The notes: generated by a model from the sequence alone, not told the origin. DNA of 64,000 nucleotides from Flavobacterium pectinovorum (GCF_900142715.1 NZ_FRBX01000005.1:310001-374000), one strand, 5' to 3'; positions 1 to 7,345 are shown, counted from the first letter of the stretch. Translations and numbers: made by a program.

Positions 1-72
1 TACGACGCATTTAATGTACAAGCTGGAGATAAAATGTTTTTGCCGAAGAAAGATAGGATAACAATTTGGTAA
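1..72 (+). CDS. C-terminal end of an M13-like metallopeptidase (partial)
   Basis: The window opens inside a reading frame that ends at TAA 70-72 and encodes 23 residues finishing GDKMFLPKKDRITIW. The pattern of a Phe-x-Val/Ile, Gly-Asp, Met/Leu-Tyr/Phe, Pro, Arg-x-x-Ile-Trp tail is typical of the extreme C-terminus of M13 (neprilysin/PepO-like) zinc endopeptidases, which are common secreted lipoproteins in Flavobacteria. The catalytic HExxH region lies outside the window, so this rests on the tail alone. A hairpin terminator follows about 100 bases downstream. Confidence 0.5.
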   Translation, partial: YDAFNVQAGDKMFLPKKDRITIW

Positions 73-165
73 TGTCCTCGCTTTCTGTGAACTTTGCGCA
101 ATTTTTTTTGTTTTAGAAATTATTAAATTTTATAAAAGTCCCCTAACTTTTGCGTTTTAGATTAA

Positions 166-214
166 AACAAAAAAGCTTCAGATTTCTCTGAAGCTTTTGT
201 TTAAATAGCGGGAA
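166..214. repeat. Left copy of a ~49-bp direct repeat (att-like)
   Basis: This segment matches 4401-4450 at all but about six or seven positions by eye. The shared part is a hairpin terminator followed by TAGCGGGAA, which at the right copy is the 3' acceptor strand of the initiator tRNA. The copies lie in the same orientation about 4.2 kb apart and bracket only accessory genes. This is what site-specific insertion beside a tRNA 3' end would leave, but no integrase gene is present. Confidence 0.6.
171..202 (+). terminator. Intrinsic terminator after the M13-like gene
   Basis: Stem AGCTTCAGA at 174-182, loop TTTC, stem TCTGAAGCT at 187-195, flanked by A and T tracts, so it can act in both directions. 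It is a near copy of the terminator below the initiator tRNA at 4403-4436. Confidence 0.75.
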
Positions 215-449
215 GCATTCAAATATCTAACAGATTTATATAAGATTTTATTGAAATCCTATATGCTTAATTGTACGTTTACTTACTGCTATAACATTGT
301 TTTTTTAAAATGCATAATTAATTTCTAGTAAAAATATTTCTTATATTCGTTCGAAGAAAGCCATTTATAGCTCAAACTCTCCTACAAAGATGTATTAATG
401 CCATTTTATGACTGGAATGACTAAGTTGGCAGTAATATAAAAGAACCCT

Positions 450-1220
450 ATGGATATAATGCCTTCAAACGAAAAGTATATTTTAACGCTTAATGAGGAG
501 CAATTACGAGATTATTTTAAAGTACATCTTGATTGCCCTCTTTCTGTTAGACCTGGTGAACGATATCATTTATTACAAGATGAATTGATTTGGCTTTGGA
601 AAGATGTATGTTCTGTGCATGAAATAAATGCAGAAGCTAAATATATTTTCGATGATGACGAGGAAAGAGATTTTCAATTGGATGAAGACGATTTCGACGA
701 ACTTAAACCATTAGCCATAAATTTATCTTATTGGATTGAAAAGGCAAAAAATGATTTTTCAGAGCGCGCAAAGTCAATAACATCAATGATGGCGGATAGC
801 AGTATTTATGAAAAGCATTTTCCCCATAAGAAAATGACCGTTACGGATTTAAAAAAGTTGGCAATTCGAAAAAGCGCGGGGTATTTCTACCATGATATTA
901 GCGTAATGGAACTAGATGATATTTTAATAAAAACTATTAAACCTTTTTTCAAACAAATCATAGTAAGTGAAACGATTCGATATGGGGTTAGATGTAATAA
1001 ACAAATGGGGGTTACAGATGAAGGTGATGAGAGTCAATATATATTAATTGAAATAAATAAATCAAGTGCTGTGTCTCATGCATATCCTTGTTCAGAGGAA
1101 AAAGCAAAATCTTGTCAAACATTAAAAGAAAAAATTGGAGATCAAATATTTTATGACGAGGAGGAGGGGGAAAGGAATCCAGAAGAAGTGATTGAAATAA
1201 AATTATATACTGAACTTTAG
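450..1220 (+). CDS. Hypothetical protein, 256 aa (cassette gene 1)
   Basis: I do not recognise this protein. It is acidic and soluble, has no signal peptide or membrane segment, and carries an Asp/Glu-rich stretch around residues 68-85 and another near 230-245. ATG 450 and ATG 459 are both possible starts; neither has a clear Shine-Dalgarno. It is the first of four single-gene units in the accessory block. About 20 bases upstream sits CTAAGTTGGC (422-431), whose GTTGGC is the complement of the GCCAAC that begins the palindrome after this gene. That suggests a cassette running from about 425 to about 1352. Function unknown. Confidence 0.7.
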   Translation: MDIMPSNEKYILTLNEEQLRDYFKVHLDCPLSVRPGERYHLLQDELIWLWKDVCSVHEINAEAKYIFDDDEERDFQLDEDDFDELKPLAINLSYWIEKAKNDFSERAKSITSMMADSSIYEKHFPHKKMTVTDLKKLAIRKSAGYFYHDISVMELDDILIKTIKPFFKQIIVSETIRYGVRCNKQMGVTDEGDESQYILIEINKSSAVSHAYPCSEEKAKSCQTLKEKIGDQIFYDEEEGERNPEEVIEIKLYTEL

Positions 1221-1230
1221 AAGTACTGCT

Positions 1231-1357
1231 GCCAACAGCTATAAAGATTTGGGTAATAGGCTTAATGGAAAGTTGGTTTTGCATTTGGGATGAATTGGCA
1301 AATCAGAAGAATGGGATTATTTAGTCCCAAACTCGATGTAGTACAAGCACGTTGTGT
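1231..1357 (+). repeat. attC-like imperfect palindrome A
   Basis: About 125 bp starting eleven bases after the stop codon of gene 1. It begins GCCAACAGC and ends GCACGTTGTG. The ends are partly complementary: AGATTTGGG near 1245-1253 faces TCCCAAACTCG near 1324-1336. Bases ~1246-1343 match ~3350-3448 at about 85 percent by eye. Left AAC core, complementary arms and right ACGTT core form the layout of an integron attC site, although the conserved heptamers are not exact. Confidence 0.55.
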
Positions 1358-1380
1358 AACAGCTAAAAAAACCGAAAATT

Positions 1381-2319
1381 ATGAATGAATTAAATTGGGA
1401 AATATTAATAACTCCTCTTTTGAGTTTTATTGGAGTGATTATCGGTGCTTTTTTAGCTTTTTTTTCGTCATCATTTTTGAAAAAAAAAGAAACTCGTCTA
1501 AAAATATCTGAAAAAATATTAGATAAAAAACTTGAAGCTCACGAAAATGTCCTACAATTAGCAAAATATCTTCGTTCAACAATATCGGAAAACAAGTTTA
1601 CGGTTGAATTTGAACCTATTACTTTTCCAATAATTTTAGCAAATAGAGAAAATTATTTAGATTGGAAAAAAGATTTGTTCATTAAAGCAAATAATAATTC
1701 TCATTGGTTGTCTAACGATGTTTTGAAAGAAATATATTTTATACAAGATTATTTTGCAAATCTTGACCAAACATTAGATAATGTCCCAGATGAAAACATA
1801 CAAAGTATTGGAATAATTCTAAAAAATGATTTTATTAATTTATCAAATAATCTTGAAAAAAGTATTTTGAAATATTTTGAAAATGGTTGGAAAGATTTAA
1901 AAACTATTTCTAAAAATGACAACTACAAATTATCAAAAAAAGTAAGTATTGAAAGATTAAATAATTATAACCACAATAAAAGATATTTAGAAATAAGTAA
2001 ATATTTTTATCAAAAAAAACTTAATTTACCAAAAACAGATTTAAAACCCGTTACGCTATTATATGAAATTGCTCCGAACGGAATGAAAGTCGATATGCTA
2101 AAAATTATTGAAATTCCAAATCGTGACAATAGTGGTGTGGAATATGAATTATTCTTCCAAGAAAATGAATACAATAATCGATTTGAAAAATTTGGATATT
2201 GTGAACTGATTATGGGTAATATTCGTTTTGATAAAGCTAACGATTATTCAAAATATGTTGGAATTTCCAATGACGCAATGAATCTATTAGCGAAGTGGAT
2301 AAACGAAAATAAAGAGTAA
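1381..2319 (+). CDS. Membrane-anchored hypothetical protein, 312 aa (cassette gene 2)
   Basis: Residues ~8-33 form one strong hydrophobic helix (ITPLLSFIGVIIGAFLAFF) followed at once by a Lys-rich positive stretch and a helical region likely to be coiled coil to about residue 65. The remainder is a Lys/Asn/Asp-rich cytoplasmic domain of unknown family. This suggests an N-terminal anchor with most of the protein in the cytoplasm. A protein of the same layout (short N-terminal anchor, charged helical body) is encoded at 55131-55814 without obvious sequence identity. It is followed by palindrome C. Base composition is more AT-rich than the era/der region, which fits acquired DNA. Confidence 0.75.
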   Translation: MNELNWEILITPLLSFIGVIIGAFLAFFSSSFLKKKETRLKISEKILDKKLEAHENVLQLAKYLRSTISENKFTVEFEPITFPIILANRENYLDWKKDLFIKANNNSHWLSNDVLKEIYFIQDYFANLDQTLDNVPDENIQSIGIILKNDFINLSNNLEKSILKYFENGWKDLKTISKNDNYKLSKKVSIERLNNYNHNKRYLEISKYFYQKKLNLPKTDLKPVTLLYEIAPNGMKVDMLKIIEIPNRDNSGVEYELFFQENEYNNRFEKFGYCELIMGNIRFDKANDYSKYVGISNDAMNLLAKWINENKE

Positions 2320-2327
2320 AAAGCCGA

Positions 2328-2456
2328 TCGAACAACAGCCGTTACAAGATATTTGTGAATTTAGTGAAACTAACGTTTTTTCATCACGTTTACGTTAAGC
2401 TGAAGATACTCAGCTTTATAACTCACAAACATCTTGTAGACCTATAACGTTAGTGC
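2328..2456 (+). repeat. attC-like imperfect palindrome C
   Basis: Begins CGAACAACAGCCGTTAC and ends CCTATAACGTTAGTG, between cassette genes 2 and 3. The arms 2343-2361 (TACAAGATATTTGTGAATT) and 2420-2438 are complementary at 17 of 19 positions. An inner stem AGCTGA/TCAGCT lies at about 2398-2415. The inner sequence differs from palindromes A and B, but the end architecture (AAC core, arms, ACGTTA core) is the same, as in attC sites where structure is conserved more than sequence. Confidence 0.6.
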
Positions 2457-2474
2457 CAATTTTAAAGAATATTT

Positions 2475-3335
2475 ATGATACGATTATCTACTTTTGAAAA
2501 TAACTCTTTTGAACCGTTCAAGACTTTAAGTAAAGAAAGTTATAACTCACTACAAGATGATTGTACAGTTATTAAGAATTCTTATACTCAATTCGTTGTT
2601 TTTAAATTTCTGCAATTAAATATTAAAGAGTATTCAAAATTTATTAATCAATGGTCAGATGTACCTGCTTATAAAATGAATTTTGCAATTCCAACAAACA
2701 TTCATTTCGTGTTAGAGGCAAATAGATTGATTTTAAATGTTATAATGGGCTTTAAATTTTTTCTTGATAATGCAGAAACGTATCTTAAAAGAAACTATGG
2801 TAAGGAATCATTAATTGCAACAGACTTCATAAAATTAACTAATGATTGCTTTGACAAATCATTTGCCTACAGGTTTTTATCCAAATTGAGAAATTATGCA
2901 ATTCACTTGGGTTTTCCTTTAGAAGTTATACATTTAGACATTAATTTTAACCACGAAAATCCAGAAAATAGTCGTCACACTTTCCAATTTATATTGCATA
3001 TTGAAAAACTAATCGCTGAAAAAGATTTATTTGGAAGCATAGTATATAAAGACCTTTTAAAGCTTAATGAAGATTTCGATTTAATTCCTTTGATAAATGA
3101 ACTAACTCATTACATTACTATTATACAAAAGTACATTTACAGAGTTGAAGGCGTAACTCTCAATGAAGCAATAGATAATATTGAAACATTTGTTGGAAAT
3201 CGTAAAACTGCAACAAATGAAATAAAGGTTTATGAGATAACAGAAAGTAAAGAAAGAACTCATACATTACAAGTTTATGATGTTCCTTATGATATTATAA
3301 CCGAATTTAAAAACGTATATAAAAACTGGTACTAA
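2475..3335 (+). CDS. Hypothetical protein with HEPN-like R-x4-H motif, 286 aa (cassette gene 3)
   Basis: A largely alpha-helical soluble protein without signal peptide. Residues 136-146 read LSKLRNYAIHL, giving R139-x4-H144 with a polar Asn after the Arg. This is the catalytic pattern of HEPN-fold ribonucleases, where R-[NDH]-x-x-x-H lies on a helix. Helices before it (residues 78-110) fit a HEPN bundle in length. HEPN proteins are often toxins, anti-phage effectors or RNA-processing enzymes, but the motif is short and can arise by chance. The TAA stop lies inside the TAAC left core of palindrome B, as in integron cassettes whose stop codon falls in attC. Sure of the gene, tentative on the fold. 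Confidence 0.6.
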   Translation: MIRLSTFENNSFEPFKTLSKESYNSLQDDCTVIKNSYTQFVVFKFLQLNIKEYSKFINQWSDVPAYKMNFAIPTNIHFVLEANRLILNVIMGFKFFLDNAETYLKRNYGKESLIATDFIKLTNDCFDKSFAYRFLSKLRNYAIHLGFPLEVIHLDINFNHENPENSRHTFQFILHIEKLIAEKDLFGSIVYKDLLKLNEDFDLIPLINELTHYITIIQKYIYRVEGVTLNEAIDNIETFVGNRKTATNEIKVYEITESKERTHTLQVYDVPYDIITEFKNVYKNWY

Positions 3336-3460
3336 CAACTACTACAACAGATTTGGGCAATTGGCTTAATGGAAAGTCAGTTTTGTATTTGGGATGATTT
3401 GGCAAATCCGAAGAATTGACTTAATTTAGTCTCAAACCCGCTGTAGTAGCGGAACGTTAA
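3332..3460 (+). repeat. attC-like imperfect palindrome B
   Basis: Starts TAACAACTACTACAACAG, overlapping the stop codon of cassette gene 3, and ends GTAGTAGCGGAACGTTAAC. Outer arms CTACTACA (3340-3347) and TGTAGTAG (3442-3449) are perfectly complementary, and an internal GATTTG-G-CAAATC stem lies at about 3396-3408. It matches palindrome A at about 85 percent over ~100 bp, although the genes ahead of A and B are unrelated. Confidence 0.6.
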
Positions 3461-3488
3461 CACTCATTTAAAAAACATATACTTTGAC

Positions 3489-3931
3489 ATGGAAGTAATA
3501 AATAACTACGATCAACAGATTGAAGATTGGAAACTAGAAAACGACGTAATGAAGTTTATCGGAAGTAATACAATTAATTACGAACATGCACTTGGAATTT
3601 CACCGCAAGATCCAAACGAACCTGAATGTTGTTGTTTTAATGTTTGGATAGAGTGAAATGTTAAAAATTCTAGCAACGGAATTGTCTTCTCTACAAAAAC
3701 ATTTAATTGCTATAAAGTGAAAAATAATGGAAAGACACCAACAGTAGAGTTTTATTCGATTTGCTTGATAAGGCTACTTTTGAATTTTCAAAAATGTTTA
3801 ATAAAAGAAAGCTTGGAACTAACATTTCAAATCATAAAATTCCGATTCCGAAAATAGAAGATTTTAAGACCGAAATTTAACAGACAATAGATTTTTGGAA
3901 AAGGAATATTAGAGATTCTGGATTAAACTAA
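3489..3931 (+). pseudogene. Decayed hypothetical gene (in-frame stop, frameshift, second stop)
   Basis: ATG 3489 opens a frame of 55 residues (MEVINNYDQQIEDWKL...) stopped by TGA 3654-3656. The same frame then reads on sensibly (NVKNSSNGIVFSTKTF...KTPTVEFYS) until about 3758. There a one-base shift is needed to continue as LDKATFEFSKMFNKRK...IEDFKTEI, then TAA 3878-3880, then QTIDFWKRNIRDSGLN and TAA 3929-3931. Three lesions in about 147 codons indicate a dead gene rather than a sequencing slip. Parent family not recognised. It lies directly after palindrome B, as a cassette gene would. Confidence 0.6.
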
Positions 3932-3941
3932 ACGAACAATT

Positions 3942-4358
3942 ATGGAGGACAGAAAAAAAGCACAAGATGTTTTTAATGATACAAATTTCATCTTTTCACA
4001 AAAAACAACATTTGAAAAAGCATTTCCTGAAATTGAAAATATTTCTGTAACAGTAAACGAAAAAGGAAAAGGCCCATATAGAGATTCTGGAACATCACAT
4101 TATGGAAAGACATCAATTGGAGAATATATAAATTGCAAGAATCCAAAATGTTATAATGGAGGTTTTAATATTGGTGACGCAATTAGAGATTTAGTTTTAA
4201 AAAAAGAACCAGAGTCTGAAGGGACATCATATTGCCAAGGTTATGAAGGAAGCCCAAAAGGAAGAAAAAGATATGACGATTGCGAAAATTATTTTACTTA
4301 TAAAGTAAAGATTGAATATAGAAAGGAAGAAACAGAATCTGATACCGCTGAAAAATAG
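3942..4358 (+). CDS. Hypothetical protein with four Cys, 138 aa
   Basis: Soluble, without signal peptide. C65 and C70 (NCKNPKC) pair with C98 and C114, a spacing that could form a zinc ribbon; the N-terminal half contains a Gly/Lys-rich GKGPYRDSG segment. Family not recognised and no catalytic motif seen. It starts 10 bases after the end of the decayed gene, so the two probably shared a transcript and a cassette. No attC-like palindrome follows; instead there is the short hairpin at 4360-4395 and the right direct repeat. Confidence 0.7.
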   Translation: MEDRKKAQDVFNDTNFIFSQKTTFEKAFPEIENISVTVNEKGKGPYRDSGTSHYGKTSIGEYINCKNPKCYNGGFNIGDAIRDLVLKKEPESEGTSYCQGYEGSPKGRKRYDDCENYFTYKVKIEYRKEETESDTAEK

Positions 4359-4359
4359 C

Positions 4360-4395
4360 ACTTTGCGTTCACGAGCGTCTTGCTCGTGACAAAGT
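4360..4395. repeat. Short perfect hairpin repeat
   Basis: ACTTTG, then CACGAGC (4370-4376), loop GTCTT, GCTCGTG (4382-4388), then CAAAGT. It starts just after the stop of the preceding gene, so it may act as its transcription end. A T-tract is lacking, so a REP-like element is as likely. Confidence 0.5.
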
Positions 4396-4400
4396 AATAT

Positions 4401-4450
4401 AACAAAAAAGCTCCAGATTTCTCTGAAGCTTTTTGTCGTAGTAGCGGGAA
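4401..4450. repeat. Right copy of the ~50-bp direct repeat (att-like)
   Basis: Matches 166-214 except for about six or seven positions. It contains the tRNA terminator and the last nine bases of the tRNA acceptor strand. Together with the left copy it brackets the accessory block. Confidence 0.6.
4403..4436 (-). terminator. Terminator of the initiator tRNA
   Basis: On the minus strand AGCTTCAGA, loop GAAA, TCTGGAGCT, then TTTTTTG. It begins a few bases after the tRNA discriminator and is also usable from the plus side. Confidence 0.75.
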
Positions 4451-4514
4451 CAGGACTCGAACCTGTGACCTTCGGGTTATGAGCCCGACGAGCTGCCTAC
4501 TGCTCTATCCCGCG
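4442..4514 (-). tRNA. Initiator tRNA-Met (CAT anticodon)
   Basis: The minus strand folds into a full cloverleaf: acceptor CGCGGGA/TCCCGCT, D stem GAGC/GCTC, anticodon stem TCGGG/CCCGA with loop CTCATAA, T stem ACAGG/CCTGT with loop TTCGAGT. Three consecutive G-C pairs under the anticodon loop, an A11-U24 pair and an unpaired 1-72 position mark it as the initiator. The mismatch is C1-U72 rather than the familiar C1-A72. CCA is not encoded. A TATCTTTG promoter lies 13 bases upstream. Confidence 0.93.
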
Positions 4515-4526
4515 ATGTTTCGGGTG

Positions 4527-4534
4527 CAAAGATA
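4527..4534 (-). promoter_or_regulatory. -7 promoter element for the initiator tRNA
   Basis: On the minus strand the sequence is TATCTTTG, matching the Bacteroidota primary-sigma -7 consensus TAnnTTTG, 13 bases before tRNA position 1. Confidence 0.7.
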
Positions 4535-4603
4535 CGCCGTTTTTTGAGAAATCCAACGAAAACTTTAAAAAATGTTTTATTTTCTGTATTGAGTTGATAT
4601 GAC

Positions 4604-4611
4604 TACCTTTG
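4604..4611 (+). promoter_or_regulatory. -7 promoter element for era
   Basis: TACCTTTG matches TAnnTTTG and lies 20 bases before the era ATG, implying a short leader. Confidence 0.7.
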
Positions 4612-4630
4612 CAAAATAAATAATTCACAA

Positions 4631-5512
4631 ATGTCACATAAAGCAGGTTTTGTAAACATCATCGGGAATCCAAACGTTGGAAAATCAACGTTGATGAACG
4701 CCTTTGTTGGAGAAAGATTATCAATCATTACATCAAAAGCACAAACAACTCGTCACCGTATTCTTGGAATCGTAAATGGCGAAGATTTTCAACTTATATT
4801 ATCGGATACTCCCGGAATCATCAAACCGGCTTACGAAATGCAGGAGTCGATGATGAACTTTGTAAAGTCGGCTTTTGAAGATGCTGATATTTTGGTTTAC
4901 ATGGTTGAAATAGGAGAGCAGGACTTAAAAGATGAAGCTTTCTTTAATAAAATAATCCACGCTAAAATTCCGGTTTTGTTGTTGTTGAATAAAATCGACA
5001 ATTCAAATCAGGAACAATTAGAGAAACAAGTGGCTTTTTGGACAGCAAAAGTGCCAAATGCTGAAATTTTTCCAATCTCGGCTTTACAGAATTTTAATGT
5101 ACCGGAAGTTTTTGGAAGAATCATCGAATTGTTACCAGAATCTCCAGCTTATTACCCAAAAGATCAATTAACAGACAAACCAGAACGTTTCTTCGTAAAC
5201 GAAACGATTCGTGAAAAAATCTTGTTGAATTATAGCAAAGAAATTCCGTATGCGGTCGAAATTGTTACAGAAGAATTTTTTGAGGATGAAAATATAATCA
5301 GAATCCGTTCAATCATTATGGTAGAGCGCGAAACGCAAAAAGGAATCATTATTGGACATAAAGGTGCCGCTTTGAAAAAAGTTGGAACTGAAGCTCGTGC
5401 TGATTTGGAGAAGTTCTTCGGAAAACAAATTCACATTGAACTTGTGGTTAAAGTGAATAAAAACTGGAGAAGCAACGCAAATATGTTGAAGCGTTTCGGG
5501 TATAATCAATAA
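4631..5512 (+). CDS. era: GTPase Era
   Basis: Era is an essential GTPase that binds the 3' end of 16S rRNA during 30S subunit maturation. The 293-residue length is standard. G1 is GNPNVGKST at residues 12-20, G3 DTPG lies near residue 59, and G4 NKID near 120. The C-terminal KH domain carries GHKGAALKKVGTEAR near residue 240. The start ATG is 20 bases after a TACCTTTG promoter. der follows 390 bp downstream with its own promoter, so the two GTPase genes are neighbours but probably separate transcripts. Confidence 0.97.
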   Translation: MSHKAGFVNIIGNPNVGKSTLMNAFVGERLSIITSKAQTTRHRILGIVNGEDFQLILSDTPGIIKPAYEMQESMMNFVKSAFEDADILVYMVEIGEQDLKDEAFFNKIIHAKIPVLLLLNKIDNSNQEQLEKQVAFWTAKVPNAEIFPISALQNFNVPEVFGRIIELLPESPAYYPKDQLTDKPERFFVNETIREKILLNYSKEIPYAVEIVTEEFFEDENIIRIRSIIMVERETQKGIIIGHKGAALKKVGTEARADLEKFFGKQIHIELVVKVNKNWRSNANMLKRFGYNQ

Positions 5513-5627
5513 AAAAAATTGTTTCAAGTTTCAGGTTTCAAGTTTGAAATGCGAAATTGGAACGTATAAATTGTTTCAGGTTTTATGTTGAAATACGATT
5601 GATGCCGAAAAGTTCTTGATACCTTGA

Positions 5628-5711
5628 AGCCCTAGCCCTGATAGAAGTGGAAATCCTTTTGTGAAGCTTTAGCGGAACAAAAGATTGAAACGGATAGCAG
5701 GAAATAGCTCC
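5628..5711 (+). repeat. Dispersed palindromic element, copy 1 (AGCCCTAGCCCTGATAG type)
   Basis: The era-der gap (5513-5901) contains this ~84-bp element, running from AGCCCTAGCCCTGATAGAAG to AAACGGATAGCAGGAAATAG. The right end is roughly the reverse complement of the left, so it can fold on itself. A diverged copy in opposite orientation lies at 57715-57796. The rest of the gap is short AT-rich words (AATCTGAAAATCTGAAATC) plus the der promoter. Confidence 0.5.
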
Positions 5712-5793
5712 AAAAAACAATCCTAAAATAACAGGAAAAATAATAAAAAACTTAGGTACTTAGAAACTTAGCCTCTCAGCAACTTTTTTTAAC

Positions 5794-5801
5794 TACCTTT
5801 G
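5794..5801 (+). promoter_or_regulatory. -7 promoter element for der
   Basis: TACCTTTG, identical to the element ahead of era, about 100 bases before the der ATG. Confidence 0.6.
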
Positions 5802-5901
5802 CAAAAAATTAAAATACAGCATTTTGGATTTACAATTTAATATGATTTTGTCAAAAGCAGAATCTAAAATCTGAAAATCTGAAATCTAAAATTAAAAAAA
5901 A

Positions 5902-7212
5902 ATGAATAACATTGTTGCGATAGTAGGAAGACCTAATGTAGGGAAATCAACCCTTTTTAATAGGCTGATACAAAGAAGAGAAGCTATTGTAGATTCGGTT
6001 TCTGGAGTTACCAGAGACAGAAACTACGGTAAAAGCGAGTGGAACGGAAAAGAGTTTTCTGTAATTGATACCGGCGGATATGTTCGTGGATCTGATGACG
6101 TATTTGAAGGTGAAATCCGCAAACAAGTAGAGCTTGCTATCGACGAAGCTGATGTTATTATTTTTGTGGTTGATGTAGAAGAAGGAATTACGCCAATGGA
6201 TGATGTTGTTGCGCGCTTATTGCGTAAGGTAACAAAACCGGTTTTATTGGCTGTAAATAAGGTAGATAACGCAATGCGTGAGAAAGATGCTCTTGAGTTT
6301 TATAATCTTGGTTTAGGAGATTATTTTACTTTTGCAAGTATTTCAGGAAGTGGAACCGGTGATTTATTAGATGCTTTAATCGAGTCTTTCCCGGTAAAAC
6401 CAGAGCCAGTTCAGGAAGAAGTTGTATTGCCTCGTTTTGCTGTTGTAGGACGTCCTAATGCTGGTAAATCTAGTTTTATCAATGCTTTAATTGGTAAAGA
6501 ACGTTTCATGGTTACCGATATTGCTGGTACCACTCGTGACGCAATTGATACAAAATTTGACCGTTTTGGTTTTGAATTTAATTTGGTTGATACAGCGGGA
6601 ATCCGTCGTAAGGCTAAGGTTAAGGAAGATTTAGAATTTTATTCTGTAATGCGTTCTGTTCGTGCGATTGAGCATGCAGATATTTGTATATTGGTTATCG
6701 ATGCAACCCGCGGATTTGAAGGTCAGGACCAAAGTATTTTTTGGCTGGCAGAGAAAAACCGTAAAGGTGTTGTAATCTTAGTAAACAAATGGGATTTGGT
6801 TGAAAAAGATACCATGTCGACTCGTGATTACGAAGAGAAAATTAAAAAAGAATTAATGCCTTTTACAGATGTGCCAATTTTGTTTGTTTCGGCTTTAACG
6901 AAACAACGTTTATTGAAAGCATTGGAAGCTACAGTTCAGGTTTTTGAAAACAGAAAACAAAGAATTCCTACTTCAAAATTCAACGAATTTATGTTGAAAG
7001 TTATCGAAGCTTATCCGCCGCCAGCGACAAAAGGTAAATATGTAAAAATTAAATATTGCATGCAGTTGCCAACATTAACGCCTCAGTTTGTGTTTTTTGC
7101 TAATATGCCACAATATGTAAAAGAACCTTACAAACGTTATCTGGAAAATAAAATCAGAGAAAATTGGGATTTTTCGGGAGTGCCAATCGATATTTATATC
7201 AGAGAGAAATAA
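5902..7212 (+). CDS. der: GTPase Der (EngA)
   Basis: Der has two tandem GTPase domains and acts in 50S subunit assembly. The first G1 motif GRPNVGKST is at residues 9-17, the second GRPNAGKSS near residues 183-191. G3 motifs DTGG and DTAG, and G4 motifs NKVD and NKWD, are all present. A KH-like C-terminal domain ends near DIYIREK. The 436-residue length is typical. A strong terminator follows immediately. Confidence 0.97.
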   Translation: MNNIVAIVGRPNVGKSTLFNRLIQRREAIVDSVSGVTRDRNYGKSEWNGKEFSVIDTGGYVRGSDDVFEGEIRKQVELAIDEADVIIFVVDVEEGITPMDDVVARLLRKVTKPVLLAVNKVDNAMREKDALEFYNLGLGDYFTFASISGSGTGDLLDALIESFPVKPEPVQEEVVLPRFAVVGRPNAGKSSFINALIGKERFMVTDIAGTTRDAIDTKFDRFGFEFNLVDTAGIRRKAKVKEDLEFYSVMRSVRAIEHADICILVIDATRGFEGQDQSIFWLAEKNRKGVVILVNKWDLVEKDTMSTRDYEEKIKKELMPFTDVPILFVSALTKQRLLKALEATVQVFENRKQRIPTSKFNEFMLKVIEAYPPPATKGKYVKIKYCMQLPTLTPQFVFFANMPQYVKEPYKRYLENKIRENWDFSGVPIDIYIREK

Positions 7213-7218
7213 AATAAA

Positions 7219-7244
7219 AAGTCCCCAAATTTGGGGACTTTTTT
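7219..7244 (+). terminator. Terminator after der
   Basis: Perfect stem AAGTCCCC...GGGGACTT followed by a run of T; it starts seven bases after the stop codon. Confidence 0.9.
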
Positions 7245-7345
7245 ATGAGTAATTTTTTTTAATGGCACACTATTTGAATAAATGTAAAAACTACAATTAA
7301 ACCTTTTTGTTTTTTTGTAGTCTAACTAAAACTAACCAATTTTTT

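Noticed and set aside
205..214. Second, degenerate tRNA gene at the left direct repeat
   Set aside because: Only the last nine acceptor bases are present; D, anticodon and T arms are absent.
1012..1284. Minus-strand ORF of 90 codons
   Set aside because: It lies almost entirely within cassette gene 1 on the other strand, extends into palindrome A and has no recognisable protein features.
4360..4395. Fourth attC-like site after the 138-aa gene
   Set aside because: It is a short perfect hairpin without AAC/GTT cores or a long variable middle.
166..4450. Prophage or integrative conjugative element
   Set aside because: No integrase, structural, replication or transfer genes; only ~4 kb of hypothetical genes.
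7307..7345. TTG start extending the outer-membrane barrel protein by 13 residues
   Set aside because: The extension masks a clear signal peptide that begins at ATG 7346.
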